Origin: Dysidea avara
Lineage: Eukaryota > Porifera > Demospongiae > Dictyoceratida > Dysideidae
Reading direction: 5' to 3'
DNA: 64,000 nucleotides
NCBI RefSeq assembly: GCF_963678975.1
Contig: NC_089274.1
Coordinates: 1,290,001-1,354,000, forward strand
Below the pieces are notes generated by a model that was given only the letters and a program-made list of their open reading frames with translations, did not search any database and was not told where the DNA came from. The position numbers and the translations under genes were made by a program. This document shows positions 1 to 17,000 of this stretch, piece by piece (the first letter of the stretch is position 1; each line of letters begins with the position of its first letter).

Positions 1-456
1 ATATTCATAGTATTGGGGGTATGTAGTACAACTTTTGAACAGAAAACAGTGTGATTTCTGTCTCTCAACAATTTTTCTTCCTACGGAATACATTCTCCTA
101 CTTTGGTCACTTTTGGGCCAAGCAGTTGGTTACATTATTCAGTGACTTTATTGTACTGTATAGTCAAAATTCAAATGAATGCCATGGAGGTGCTCCTATT
201 GCTGTTATGATTGACTTCTAGCAACTAGAGATGTGCAGCTTGTAATACCATATAGCCAGGGGACAATCTTATGCTACAATGTGTAGAAAGAAATTTTCAC
301 AATTTTCATTCACAAAATGCCAGACACATAATGATGATATGTACACAAGCTGTCACTTGTGTAATTTGTGAAAATTTTGTCACTCAAACATTTCCAGCTA
401 TACCCTGTACATGCATCGACTGACATATCAACATGACATCATTTCCTGTTGGTCAG

Positions 457-4538
<4,082 letters not shown>

Positions 4539-4675
4539 AGGATATATTTTCAGCCATTTTTAAATCTTATATTTGTCTGTGTAGGCGCAGAAATTTCATG
4601 TTGACACTTAACACACTTATTTTAATAATTGTATTTGTAATTATAAATTCATGTAAATACAAATTGCGTGTCAAG

Positions 4676-7257
4676 ATGGCTCGCCGAACAGCGTCGGCGT
4701 CCTCTTACCAGCAGGCGGTATTCACTCAGGAACAGTTGGAGAAACTCTACGAAGACATTTGTAAGAAGCTGTGGCCACACAAAACATTGGTGTCTATCGT
4801 GCAGAATGCGTTAATGTTCCGGCCTTCTCACATGATCTACTCGTTCGTACTATTCACAATCGTCCATGTATTGTTCGTGTAAGTGAAGTGTACAAATTAC
4901 ACTCAAAGTGTGAAATACATATCTCACACCTTATAGGTGGTACGCGCGATCAGGGTACGGTCTGATTGCGACCGCTGTCAATTTCCTCTTTCTTGGGGGA
5001 ATTTTATATGCACTGTGGTATGCGTCCACCTACTCTGAGAGAAAACACGGCAATAAATACAAACAGATTGGTACCAAGCCACCAGCCCATTTCGCATCAA
5101 TTGAGAGAATTATCTGCAATCTGGACCAACCCAGAGAGGCCTCAGTTTCATTCACATATGAAGAAGTTTGCTTCTTGTTTGCAAAACGTTGGAATTGGTT
5201 CAACATATTATGGCTGGCTCTAATACACTGGTACAATGAGGACGCAAGGATATTCTGCACACTTTTAACCGTGGTAGCATCTGGCTTCATTTCACTGGTC
5301 TGGTATATCCCGGGTTTGGTGCTGTCTTACTGTGCTGTAATGTTGTTGTTATTGTGGCCATACATCGAGTACCATCAGTACCACTATCGATTCTGTGCCT
5401 ACTTGGCTGGTATAATCCCTCCCTTGATAAGCAGAGCTGTCCGATGGTTGACACAGATGAAGGAATATGCTGAAGATGATAAGGATATTAATACAATGGT
5501 GGCCTCGCTTGATGGCAGGTTTGAAAATGATTTGGGAGCACGTGTGTCAGCTGCTGAAAGGCGGAGACAACAGATGTCTGAGAAAATGGATTCGTTTTTT
5601 GAGGGTTCACCAATTTACAGTAAGATTTTGTGGTAGTCATAAAAAGAACACACTATTTCAATGTTGTGTTATGTGTCTTGGATGACACGTGGTCCTTCCT
5701 GTATCCAGTATTACAATTCAAATTCTAGGCTGATTTTAGGAGTGCATCTCCAAAGTGATGTTGGTATAATTGTGACGCTAACTTCAGCATTTAAATGTTT
5801 TCAGTATTGCTGCTTAGTCAGCACTCTTTCTCACTGAATCACTACACCTAGTCATCACTGTGGCGAAACGTGATGGGCTAAACCCCTCCCCCTTATTGTC
5901 ATTAAGCATAGCAAAATCAGTTTGGTTTGTCCCCTTATGTTTTGTACAGTAGCCTGTTGTTGACGCCTTGTGTCACAGTCATTGTGAGACTAGGTTTTTG
6001 CAACATTATGTCATACTTACCAAAGAAACTGAATTGTGTTTGTTATTTCGAGTATCATAAAAATTATTCGTATCTCAATATCAGTATAATATTGATATTT
6101 TTACCCACTCCTAATATAGTATACATGTTCAGACTAACTCCCTAGGTTCAACTGATGGAGTGTGGGATAATCTACAGCTACCCCTAACTCCGTAGGCTGC
6201 TGTCCTTAAGTCCCTAGGTCTACTCCTTGAGTCCCTAAGGTCAAGCGAAGAACTGAGGATAATGCCTAGGTCCCATGGTTGCTAAATATTTAACTGATAG
6301 ACTGTGGGATATTTGACAGACAAAAGATTTTAATGTTTGGGTTTGCTAAACTTTTTACAAAAATACTTTTGTGACCACACAAAAAGCATCATGTTGTGAG
6401 GATAGACGTTTACAAAAAACAAAAAAAAAGAAACAGCAAAAATTTTGTCTGTTTAAAAAAGTTCAGCCATTAGTAACTTTGGGAGTAAGGACAGTTGTGA
6501 TGTACATTGTTTCTGAGGTCCAAAAATATACATACCATATTATGCTCATAGGAATGGCAACTAGAGATCGAGTTACTCTAATAGAGCAGTCACACAGCAA
6601 AATAGGCATGAAAAAATTGCTGGGAAGAATAATCAGAAAATAAGCTAAATAGGCTCATCCCTAACCAAACATAACTACAATGTACATTGTGACCTCATTA
6701 ATAAGGCCATAGTTTGGGAAGTATTACAATTTGTGATCTGTTGGTATTCTCTTCATGTAGCAGCAGACCCAATGCAGTCACTTCTTTATGATCCCTCCCT
6801 TAGTAACGTGGACCTCAACATGTCATTATTGCCTGCAGCAAATCAAGCAAATCAGCCGCATCAACATGGTCCAGCTGCAAACAATCAAGATGACGACCCA
6901 ACATCCAACTATGGTTTCTATGATAGCCAACTTGATGATGACCCAACAGATTACGGGAACTATGACAGCCATGATGATGATGAACCATTCCCTGAACTAG
7001 ACTTCTCTGAACAAAACTCGTCACAACAAATTGTCAGCCAGCCACAACCGTCCAACTTGACAACAGCTGTTGCTATGTCAAACAACCCAGTCAACTCCAG
7101 CACTCCAATAGACCGTCATGTTGTACCACAAGAAGAGTATGCCCTACCAAGCTATGATGAAGCCATGGGTACATCTTTATCAACACCACCCATGTCAGAA
7201 GATTCACAGTACCCATACAATAGTAAACTGACTCATAGACACAAAAACAGTACATAA
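4676..7257 (+). CDS. RETREG: RETREG/FAM134-like reticulon-domain ER-phagy receptor
   Basis: Exons 4676-4878, 4937-5619 and 6761-7257 join in phase (2 then 1) to 460 residues, close to human RETREG3. Residues about 50-98 form a first membrane hairpin and about 155-212 a second; YIPGLVLSY (191-199) before LLLLWPYIEYH matches the family's YVPGLLLSY...WP...YH signature. The family inserts hairpins in the ER membrane, bends it and recruits LC3/GABARAP. The last exon is acidic, with a tandem DDDPTxxYGxYDS repeat and a candidate LC3-interacting motif F372-P-E-L375 after DDDE. An LPSY motif (424-427) looks like an LPxY WW-domain ligand. The start ATG lies 137 bp after the gamma-tubulin stop. The family call rests on remembered motifs; ARL6IP1-type proteins are shorter and lack the acidic tail. 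Joining the third exon is supported by phase and by the LIR, not by transcripts. Without it, exon 2 would read 16 bases past the donor to a stop at 5634-5636. Confidence 0.78.
5620..6760 (+). other. RETREG-like intron 2, no gene seen
   Basis: 1141-bp intron. AT-rich, with short dispersed words around GTCCCTAGGT at 6140-6270 and an A-rich stretch at 6410-6450. The open frame at 6371-6643 is low complexity and matches nothing recognised. Confidence 0.6.
6752..6769 (+). promoter_or_regulatory. Triple NAGNAG-type splice acceptor
   Basis: The acceptor before the last RETREG-like exon reads TAGCAGCAG after a pyrimidine-rich tract. All three AGs keep frame with the upstream phase-1 exon, so use of each would add or remove one residue near the start of the acidic tail. 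Confidence 0.55.
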
Positions 7258-7323
7258 TAATAATAATCATTGTATTGTACAAATATGAGTAATGTACAGA
7301 TAATCATTTCATCTTGTGATGTC

Positions 7324-7329
7324 TTTATT
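7324..7329 (-). promoter_or_regulatory. Poly(A) signal of integrin alpha
   Basis: AATAAA on the minus strand, 46 nt after the integrin stop codon, inside the 117-bp gap between convergent stop codons. No AATAAA was seen for the plus-strand RETREG-like gene in this gap. Confidence 0.6.
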
Positions 7330-7374
7330 GTGATGAATAGTATTGTTGTGGTAAAAAGGTACAAATGGTGGCTG

Positions 7375-8007
7375 CTATACATCAGTTTCTTTTGAACATA
7401 CGGAAACTGTGGGACTTGTGGGTTTGTGTAGTGAGTCTTTGGACGATTTCTCCTTTGATGTGGTTAATGGTGGTGTCACAATTATGTCACGTTCATCATA
7501 CATCACTGTCGCATCTTCTGGTGAGGTAGAATGAGAGTTGATAGTTTGCACGTTATATGGTACTTGTAAATGCATACTAGTGTTACCCTCTATTGTTAGT
7601 TCTGTTTCTTTACTGTACCCATTTGCAACTGCATTGCCATTAGCAATATCACTGTCACCAATAGAAGGATTACAGCTGGCTGGCCTTGGTGCAGGAGCAA
7701 ATTGTGATTCACCTCCCGTGCCTTCTAATTCATACTCAACAACACGAGGACCATAGAATGCATCATCTTCAAATCTGTGGGTGCCACCCTTATTATTCTT
7801 GTAACATTCACACTTGCGGGTGAAGTACCCCAACTAAAACAAAAGAAATTTAACACATTAGCAAACACTGCATTAGCTTACCAAGCCTAAGAGGATGGCT
7901 ATTATTACTAAGGCAACAAATCCACCAACAGCAGCTACTATTGGAATGTACACATTAACACAATCATCTGCCACTTCTTGTACAGCAGTTTCAACTCGTA
8001 GTTCTGT
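7375..8007 (-). other. Integrin alpha transmembrane segment and long cytoplasmic tail
   Basis: The last two exons encode the membrane segment (about residues 1070-1091) and a cytoplasmic tail of 152 residues starting LGYFTRKC. Most animal integrin alpha tails are a few tens of residues. The juxtamembrane GYFTR keeps the first G and the aromatic third position of GFFKR but changes the rest, so the inside-out clasp with a beta tail may differ. The tail is rich in S, T, N and P and ends in KETDV. Its final T-D-V fits the class I PDZ ligand pattern S/T-x-hydrophobic. Confidence 0.85.
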
Positions 8008-11000
8008 CTGTAAGGTACATACATGACTGACTGCTTATGCGAGCCAACAAAAAGGGAAAGTACCGATGTTCTAAAGTCTTTGACTATGGGATATCGATTG
8101 TTGTTCCTGATCAGACTAGTAATGCTAACCGGACGATTGCTAGTCACTGATGGACTCTGAAGATGATGTCACTGTAACACAACTGACAAACCAAAACATG
8201 AGACTTACATAAAGTACAGAGGAAACAAATATGATAATGCTATTATCAGGTTGTAGATTGGTAATGTCACAAATGATCACACCACATGTCGTATTAGGAC
8301 AATCCTGTTAACACAAGGAGAGACGTGAGTCATACTGTGTGTGGTAGAGAGAGGGTCAACTAACCTCAGGGTACAGGTCCGGGCTGGGAGGAGTGTCAGT
8401 CATAGGTAGAGTGAGGTTGAAGAACTGTTCGACCCGCAATCGTTGTGGGATTAGGTTGTATTGTGTACACAGTATTCTGTCCACTTGTTCCTAGTAAATG
8501 TACAACATACTCAAACAACTGACACACAGACATGAGTACGTACACGCACAAAGCCTACAGCAGCCGTACGAAACACAGCTATTGCCACCCAGTGAACCAG
8601 CACTGGGATGCCTGTGCACCACTCAGGCATTTGAGCTAGTGCAGGAAATTCCTCCTGGAGCAGGACTAGTAACCTGCAGGAGGACTGTCCAGGTCTCACA
8701 GAGAGGTCGCAGAACCTGAAGTTCCACAACGACCCTAACACTGCTAAATGAGACAAGGACAGTTGGGCATTTACTTCCCAAGTAAACACCAGGTACTCAT
8801 TGGTGTTACAGCTGGGTGGGCTGTTTCCCCAGATGACACCAGGTCCCCAATATACAGCTGGGTACAATGTGAGTAAAGCACGTGTACACACACACATTCA
8901 CCACACATACCTGACAAATAGTGACTGTTGTATTAAAGTGATTCAACAACATACTTCACTTACAATTGACACTTGCAGTGGGATGAGGAATGGAAACAAT
9001 GTGTTTGATTGAACTATTGTCTGACTTGGCCAGAAGATCAACAGCTCACTGGAAGCAATCGGTGAACTCTGATTATTTGAATCATCATTACGAATCTACA
9101 ACCACAATAAATATGATTACTGGAAGTGATCACTATTATTGGTTGATGTCAACCATTAAAACATTAACACTTAGTGATATAATGGTCCATTAAAAACATT
9201 ACAACTAGATGCCTGTGGGTTAATCTGTCTTCTATGAATTTACTTAGTTAAAAGCCACTAGTGTGGGATATCATGGAATTTGAATGTGCCATGGAGAGAC
9301 TTTCTGAGACACTGGTGTCTTTATTGATGAGGCATCCTGATTTCAGGAGTTTAAACGTGTGTACGACAGTTTCTTATTAATTTTATCATATGCACAATAA
9401 ATTAATTCACAAAATAATTCATATATACATTGCTAATGGCTACATCGTGATCTAACAGGTTTATAGTAGTCAATATCATACAGTACAGTAGTACTGTATA
9501 GTAGGGGGTCTGGGCTTTCTTGCCCAAATATATCACCCAAAAACCATCCTCACTTTTCCTTCACAACAGCTTGGTATTGGTATTGGAAAGAACCCAAAAT
9601 GCAGTGGGATAGCCACATCTCTTTCCAGCAAATTTTTCGTAGCTGGGACACATGTAATGTGTGATTCTTTCCTTTCATGCAGTACACCAGTCGTAATTAT
9701 AATTGTTACAAAAAGTTAACAAACAAGTGTAAGAATTGGATCATACATAGAAATAAAAGCTAGGAAACAAGGGAGGTCATCTACACTTGTAGCTATACCC
9801 CTGCTGCATTGGAATACTAGTATATGTTGGTGTAGATAACCTCCCTTGTTTCATCGTTCTTTATTTCTGTGATCCATATTTAAATATAAATTTTCTAATT
9901 TTCCTTACACGTTGATTTATAAATTAGAACACATTTTGACACAAACAACTCCCATGTCACTCTATGTGACATCACTGATTGTCTGATAAACTACCGTATA
10001 GCTGGAAATTTTCGAGGAACAAAACTTTTGCGAATTTCGTGAGTGATGATAGCTTCGTGAAAATATAACCGTGAAATGTTTCAGTTTATACACATAACCA
10101 TTACCCACTTTCTAGACTTTCGTGAATTTATAAACGTGAAAATCATATTTTGAACAGTTTTGCAAAAGTTTCATCCCTCGAAAATTTCCCACTATACGGT
10201 AAAACTGTTACACAGCAAGACAAGCAGTCAGCTCATAGGCACTACAAAACTATATTCATAGCCTTTGTACAGTAGCCACAGTTTATATAGTGACAAATGA
10301 CTAACAACATGGTTGGGTGCGTGGCTGGATGAATATCAACAAGACAAGGCACTAGAGGCACTAGAGGCTATAAAAAACAAGTAGTGCAAATATTTGTGTG
10401 CATGTTCGAAGTTTTTAAAAATAACCCACTGTTATGGACCATACACACTAGGCTAGGATTAGCTCACTGAGATAGCTACTTCAACACTCATATCAAATTG
10501 CCCCTGAAATATCAGCCAATGGCAATGCCATATGATACTGTCCATGCAACCTTGCAGTCATGTAAGACTATACATACCAGTTTTGTTAAGCTTCTTGACA
10601 CACTTCAGTCACATCATGACAATATAATACTGTGTGGGTTTGTTGCCTTCTTGTCAAGACAAAAATGTACTTGATTCCCACCACTGGACATCATAACAAC
10701 ATGTTCAACAGATGTTTACAATCTTTTGAGGTTGTATAACTAGTGTAAACAAGCTTGTTTATTGTTTGATATGTGTGTTAACAAGGAGGCCATATTGAGC
10801 TTTTGAACACTTATCATTCCACAGTGAAGATAAGTCATCTGTGTTGAAGTGGAACTGACCCTTGAAAATGTGAACACTTTGGTAATCAGGATACTTAGTG
10901 TACACACACATTTAGACCCCTGAAATCAGGACACCTCACTAATAAGGACACCTTGATAATCAGGACACTTGTCCATGGTCCCATTTGTATTAGTGTACAC

Positions 11001-14000
11001 ACATTTAGACCGCTGAAATCAGGACACCTCAAATATCATTAGCAGTGGAGGGTTTCCTGAAGAAGGCAGCTTAACCAATCAACAGCTGGATGATAATGAA
11101 GAACTTCATACACACCATTGCACTTAATCTTGTTAATAAGATCACCTCACTGTGGCAGCCATGTCATGCAGGCTTCGTGGAGCCTCAAATACCACCTTGT
11201 AAACAAGCCCTTATACGCATATCTCAGCCTCAGGTTTCTCGTCAGAACCAGAAGACCCTACAACTTATTTTTACAAGGCAGCTACTGTTTTAATACACTG
11301 TCTAAAACCTTGGTGTGTGGATATGTGCAGTAGTGGTACAAGCTGGTATGAGTGAGGATGGACTTCTAACAATTTGCCCACACCATCCAAATTTCAACTA
11401 TAGTCACAGTTTCATTACCAGATATAAAGAAATGTGCAGAAGAGGTGCTAATTGTTATGGGATAGGATAAGTTGATCTCATGCAATTGAACCCAGCCAGG
11501 TCTCTGGCCTGTTACATTTGCACCGTGGTCACTACACAACACCATTTTCATTATTCAGAAACAAGCAATTAAATCTGGCTTTTATTTTGACAACAGACAC
11601 CATAGACATTAGCTCACCACAAAATTAACAGGAGATAATGGTCCCAGCTGATTTGGTTCAGTAGGGATCTCTTCTATCTCAGTAGCCTGGTTGAGAGTTG
11701 ATGTGAGAGGAAGAGCAACCAGTGGGTCACTGCCAAGATATTGGATCAGCACCGAGTAGTTAGCAACTGACCGGACATCAGGTAAGGTGTGACTCATAGT
11801 GACATTGGTAGTGTTTCTAATAAGTGAAGGAAACCAGATGAACAGCCATGACCACATCACCATGATGATTAATGTAAATTAATTTTACTAAATGTGTTTG
11901 CAAATTATGGCAATTATAAAGCGTGTACACTTAGACTGACACAGAAGCCATACAAACAAGAGGAACAGTGATCCACACACAACACACAACACACATTCAA
12001 CACTTTATTAGTCCACACAAAACCACATGAATAAAAGTTATCACAATATCACAACTGCTTACTGTTCATCCACTAGTTGGAAGGTAAATGGCAAACTGGA
12101 AATGTTTAGTGGGACTTCGTCCACTCGTGGTATCAGTATGAGATCAAAGGATATCTGTACATATGGAGACCACAGTGGCATTAAACATCATGAACTGTAT
12201 TCCCTTACCAGTTCACTGGGAGCTATCGGACTCTTAATGGGACACTCCAACGTCATGCTACGTGTAATACTAGGGATACATCTTGACTGAAGTGATCTGC
12301 TTTGATGTTCAACCTAGCGTGTAAGGGAGTGATTAAAACATCTCAGTCTATCATTCATCACTACATTTCTTAAGAAAACATACCAAATATTGTCATTTAC
12401 CACTGTACATGAATATACTGGGAAGGATAAATTTAATTCACAGATAAAAATAAATGAAGTTAGACTTGTTAGGAGTCTGGAAGTAACAAAATATTACTTG
12501 ATGTCTTAAATATTTTATACATGTCCCATTTGTACACACACATTTAAAAAGTACTGAAATTAGCTGGAGTAGCACACGATATTAAATCACAGTAAAACAA
12601 TAAGAGGTGTTATATCCCTACTGTGCTCAAGATACCATAATAAAAGTGCACAGTAGTGATATAACACTTCTTATTGTTTTACTGTGATTTACTATCGTGC
12701 ACTACTCCAGCTTGTTTCAGTACTTTTTATCAATGTGCTATGGTCCCTACTCTAGTTGAAAATTCCAAAAATTTTTTGTGTACTTGTTTGTCCCCAGTTA
12801 TATCAATTATCATCTGAAAGTGAAGTATCCATTACGCTTTGTTGTCGGCTATATTCAACTCGTTACACAGCAGTGTGAATCAAGAACTGTTCGAAAAGCA
12901 CCTCAGCAATCAAAATAGCCACTATGAAAAATACGGATGATTTCTGTTATGAAGGAAAGCCATCACGTGCTACCGCAAAATCGCCACTTTTTGCTGTCAG
13001 CAAAGATGAATGGGACACAAAGGAGGACATTGGTAAGTCCATGAAGAATGCATTGTACGTACTGCGGTGTGGCAAAAGGCACCTCTCAGGCTGAAGTGAC
13101 GTCGAACAGTGAAAAATCAAGCACGTAGCCTTAGTTGTTATTGAGTTACACTTGTCTGAAAACATCAGATCAGTCGGTTACTTACTCAGTCAGTAGAAAA
13201 TTCCATTAAATAATTTAAAAAAAAATTCCATAGCAACTTTTTGAAAGTGTTTTGGGTCGATTTGAAAGCTTGTTTGGGCTTAGTTTTACCTAACCAATAC
13301 TGCCTCATCATCGTCTGGGAAAATTGAGGCTGGTTTTTGGGTGATGTTATCTCGTGGGCCACACCTACTCCTTTGTGGTCCCTACTATACAGTACTGTCA
13401 TACTGTATGATAATAAGCTTGGTTCTAAAATGCCTACTGTAGATGGAATTCCACTGCACCCCAGTAACACAACTTACCTCATCAAATTTGATAATGCCTA
13501 CATGAGGTAGTTCTATCAACACTCTGGCAGCAAACCCATCCTCAATGCCTTCATTTCGTACACTGATGTTGAACGTGATGTTGAAACTCTCAGTGAGGTA
13601 GACTGGTAAAGAGCTGAGTGTTGTGTGATGTGATGGTTAGTACATTAGATGTGTAGTGCTTACCCTGTGTAGTCAAAAGACAATTTCAGGTCAGGAGTAC
13701 AGAAGTTGTCAGGACCACAAGTGGAATTCAGCATTACCTAACAGAATAGGGTACATGCATGTAGGCAGGCTGTACTATGGCACTTCAGGTACCCACACAT
13801 ACACATGTACACATACTACAGGCATGCACGCATACATGCACATGCACACACAAACACTACACACACATGCACACACATATTATACCGATTCGCTCCACTT
13901 GGTGGTATAACCCACATTCAATACAGGATGGAGACCATCACCAGATTCTAGTGGATCAGCAACATCAGCTACGGCCAGCAAAAATATCAGATCATCCAGC

Positions 14001-17000
14001 GAAGACAGCTCGGGCTACACAAACACATTAAAGCCTCAATAGAGCCACTAAACATATAAGGCTACCTACTGCTGGACAAGCAGATGGTTTAATTCAACAA
14101 GAAATTACTCAAATTAGTAACTACCTCAGCCAATAAAACACCACAATCATGTATAATCACTTTCCAATTGATGTAATAGATACAAATTCTGACATGGCTG
14201 CATGCACATACCAGGCCTCTTCACCCACCTTGAGGTAAATTTTGTGAGTCTGACAAGTCAAGTTGCCTGTTCCCTGCAAAGTTATCTCATTCGTTACATT
14301 ACTGTCACTGCTAAGATCATTAGGATTGGTGAACACTCTTTCATCTGAGCTGAGTGAGTAAGCAACCCCTGGAAAGAGAATTGACATTCAATAATACTTC
14401 GGCCTCTCCCAACGTCAATTAAAGGATTGAAAACAGAATCTCCCACAGGGGCACCCATGAAAGGAATACGGCAATGGATTATAATGAACTCCCCCTAATG
14501 ATCAGTCCATACTGAAAGAATTCCTTCAGTTGCAATGAAGATGATATAATCTGTTTCAAAAGAAACAGTAGGAAGAGTTTAGTATGTCACTAGCTGTGCT
14601 GTCAGTGGGCTATATGCTTTTCATACTTAAAATACAGTACTTTAGCACTTTGGTTCTCCTACACAAAATTCCACATTTGCTTGGTTAAATGCCACAGCAT
14701 TTATTACTTTAATTGATCCAACGGTAATAAATACTGCGACTATTTGAATTTGACCATTACTCAACACTCAAAACAATGTTGCAGCCCTTATTTCCAAAGA
14801 ACCACTCGAGTGCAGCTACTAGTCTTGCAGCGTTTAACTACATAAATATGGTATAATGCTCTGACACTGTGAGGAAGTTAGGTTAGAGCAGTTAAACTGA
14901 ATCACTTCAAGACAAAGGCCACAACAACTTGTAATGGTACATGACAGTCACATGGCTTCCCAACATGCATAGTGACTCTCTATATTATTAACTCTTGCTA
15001 TTACAAATTGTTTTTGTGATGGTTGGATACATTTGTTTTGTAAACTGTTATTGGTCAGTCGTTATAGATGTGTGTTAGATAAAAGCATTTCACAACATGC
15101 TCCAATAAACACTAGGTTTTCAGGTGGTTTTGCCACACCTGTGATTGCTTACACCATAGAATAACAACATCATACACCTGAATAACATTCTCTATTTGGC
15201 AATTTTAATAGTCCTATCAAATCATTGTCAACACCTCTAACACTAGCACATGTTACCATGGGAGTGATTCTTGGAATGATAGAATGAAATCTTTTTCTAT
15301 GCTATATGCTATAAACTACAAAAATATTAATTTACTTAACTGTAGTACTGCTCAGTAGCACGAGGACCTGTACTTCAGTGTCTGCTGTACTGCAATTTGG
15401 AGCAGTTCAAAGCACATAAATTTTGCATCCACTTTCAATAGTATAACTATATCATTTAACCACCATGAATGAAGCCTTCACAATTTTGTTCAGCTCATGA
15501 ACGTTACAGTACATGTACAGAGCTGTCAACAAGTTATTGTAGGTGATCTTGATTAATTGTAACAACTGAAAGACCCACTGTACACCACCACACACACTCT
15601 AATGGTCATATCATATTCTGCAACATAACAGACAATTCAGTATCTCAGATAGCTGCACTCTCAGTTATCAATACTGAGTTCTTTTATCACATTCATGAGA
15701 TGAATGGTAATCATTTCCTAGTTAAGAAGGTCACTTTATAACTATATAGCTTGAGAGGTCAAAGGTACCAGATCAAATTTACTAGTTTAAGATCACAATG
15801 TACACATGGCTGCACCTAAACAAATAGTTTACTTACTGAACTGCTCAACTACATCTCCAGGTAGAGTGGTGGTATAGTTGAAACACACTGTCACATCAAA
15901 GCACACCACAATGGTCTCAGCCACCACCTCACATTGCTGATCATCTGGCAGGTTGCCAAGGACAAGTGGTGCACTTGGAGTTGTCAACTCAGCTACTACA
16001 GTCACCACAGGAGCACCTCTATGACAACATCATAATATCATGTTACTGGTTGCTAGGTAACCAGACAACCTCAGACATGTGGAATTTCATAAGTCTATAC
16101 CACATCAGACAGAAACCCTGCGTTATGTCATCTCCTTAAAACAGTTAAACTACACCAAAAACAACTAACAAAGAAAGAATGTCTTAATTGGTGTCACTAA
16201 TTATAGCAACACTTTACCTCAGGTGCCCTGACAGGTGCCTACAAAATTGACAGGACAAATACTTAAAAAATTCAGCTAAGAAATTCAGAAAGGAAATCTC
16301 AGCCTGAACGGATCTAGTATCCACACATCCTTTAAGAGGAGACTATTTCTAAATATTCTAACTGTTACAAAGTGGAAATCACACACCTCAATATTTTAAC
16401 TTGACTGTTCTGGCTCACTGATATTCCTCCAATCACAAGATCTGGGTAGCCATTGCTATCAATGTCTTTACCACCATTGAGAGAATAACCAAATAAGGGA
16501 ATAGTACTGCGTCCATATATAACCTATATAGTGTGACAACAACAGGCACTGCTTAAATATGTTGCAAACCAAATTCATGTAAGACCACCTCATTATAGTA
16601 ACCCATGTCAAGTACGTCCGAAACATATATAGTTAAGGTGTATTTCATGGCCTCATAAGACCACCTCATTATAGTGACCATGTCACAAATATACCATATT
16701 TATTTGACCGCGGCGTTGATAAAAAATTGATGCAGCAACTATTCAAAGTCAAGTATAACAATGCTTAGCTCATATTAAATATGAAAATCAATTGTAGCAC
16801 TGGGCTACTACTACTATTCAAGGTGCCGCATTTAATAAGACAACCTCATGAGTTCAAATATTGGGGGCCCTAAGGTGACCACATTAATGAGGTTTACGTA
16901 CACATGGATGCAGCAGGCTGCAAACTAAGGCTGAAACGATAAATATATGTATGTAAAGGACTTTTCATAATAGGATGTAGTAGTAATCAAAGTAAAATGA

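Larger units (their letters stand above)
9096..11617 (-). other. Large integrin intron filled with small repeats
   Basis: 2.5-kb intron between integrin exons 11618-11816 and 8964-9095. It holds a hairpin-ended repeat copy, a foldback, a TA-flanked MITE and a GTGTCC-family repeat, listed separately. The frame at 11366-11551 was considered as an exon, but phase and neighbouring exons do not require it. Confidence 0.7.

Noticed and set aside
6371-6643. 90-codon plus-strand frame in the RETREG-like intron
   Set aside because: Lysine-rich low complexity, no splice support, no family resemblance.
11366-11551. Possible integrin exon (QLHEINLSYPITI)
   Set aside because: The chain is phase-complete from 11618 to 9095, where SPIASSELLIFWPSQ supplies the expected segment; adding this frame would break phase. 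It could still be an alternative exon.
12947-13165. 72-codon minus-strand frame in the integrin intron
   Set aside because: Part of a dispersed repeat shared with 29.8 kb; does not fit the integrin order.
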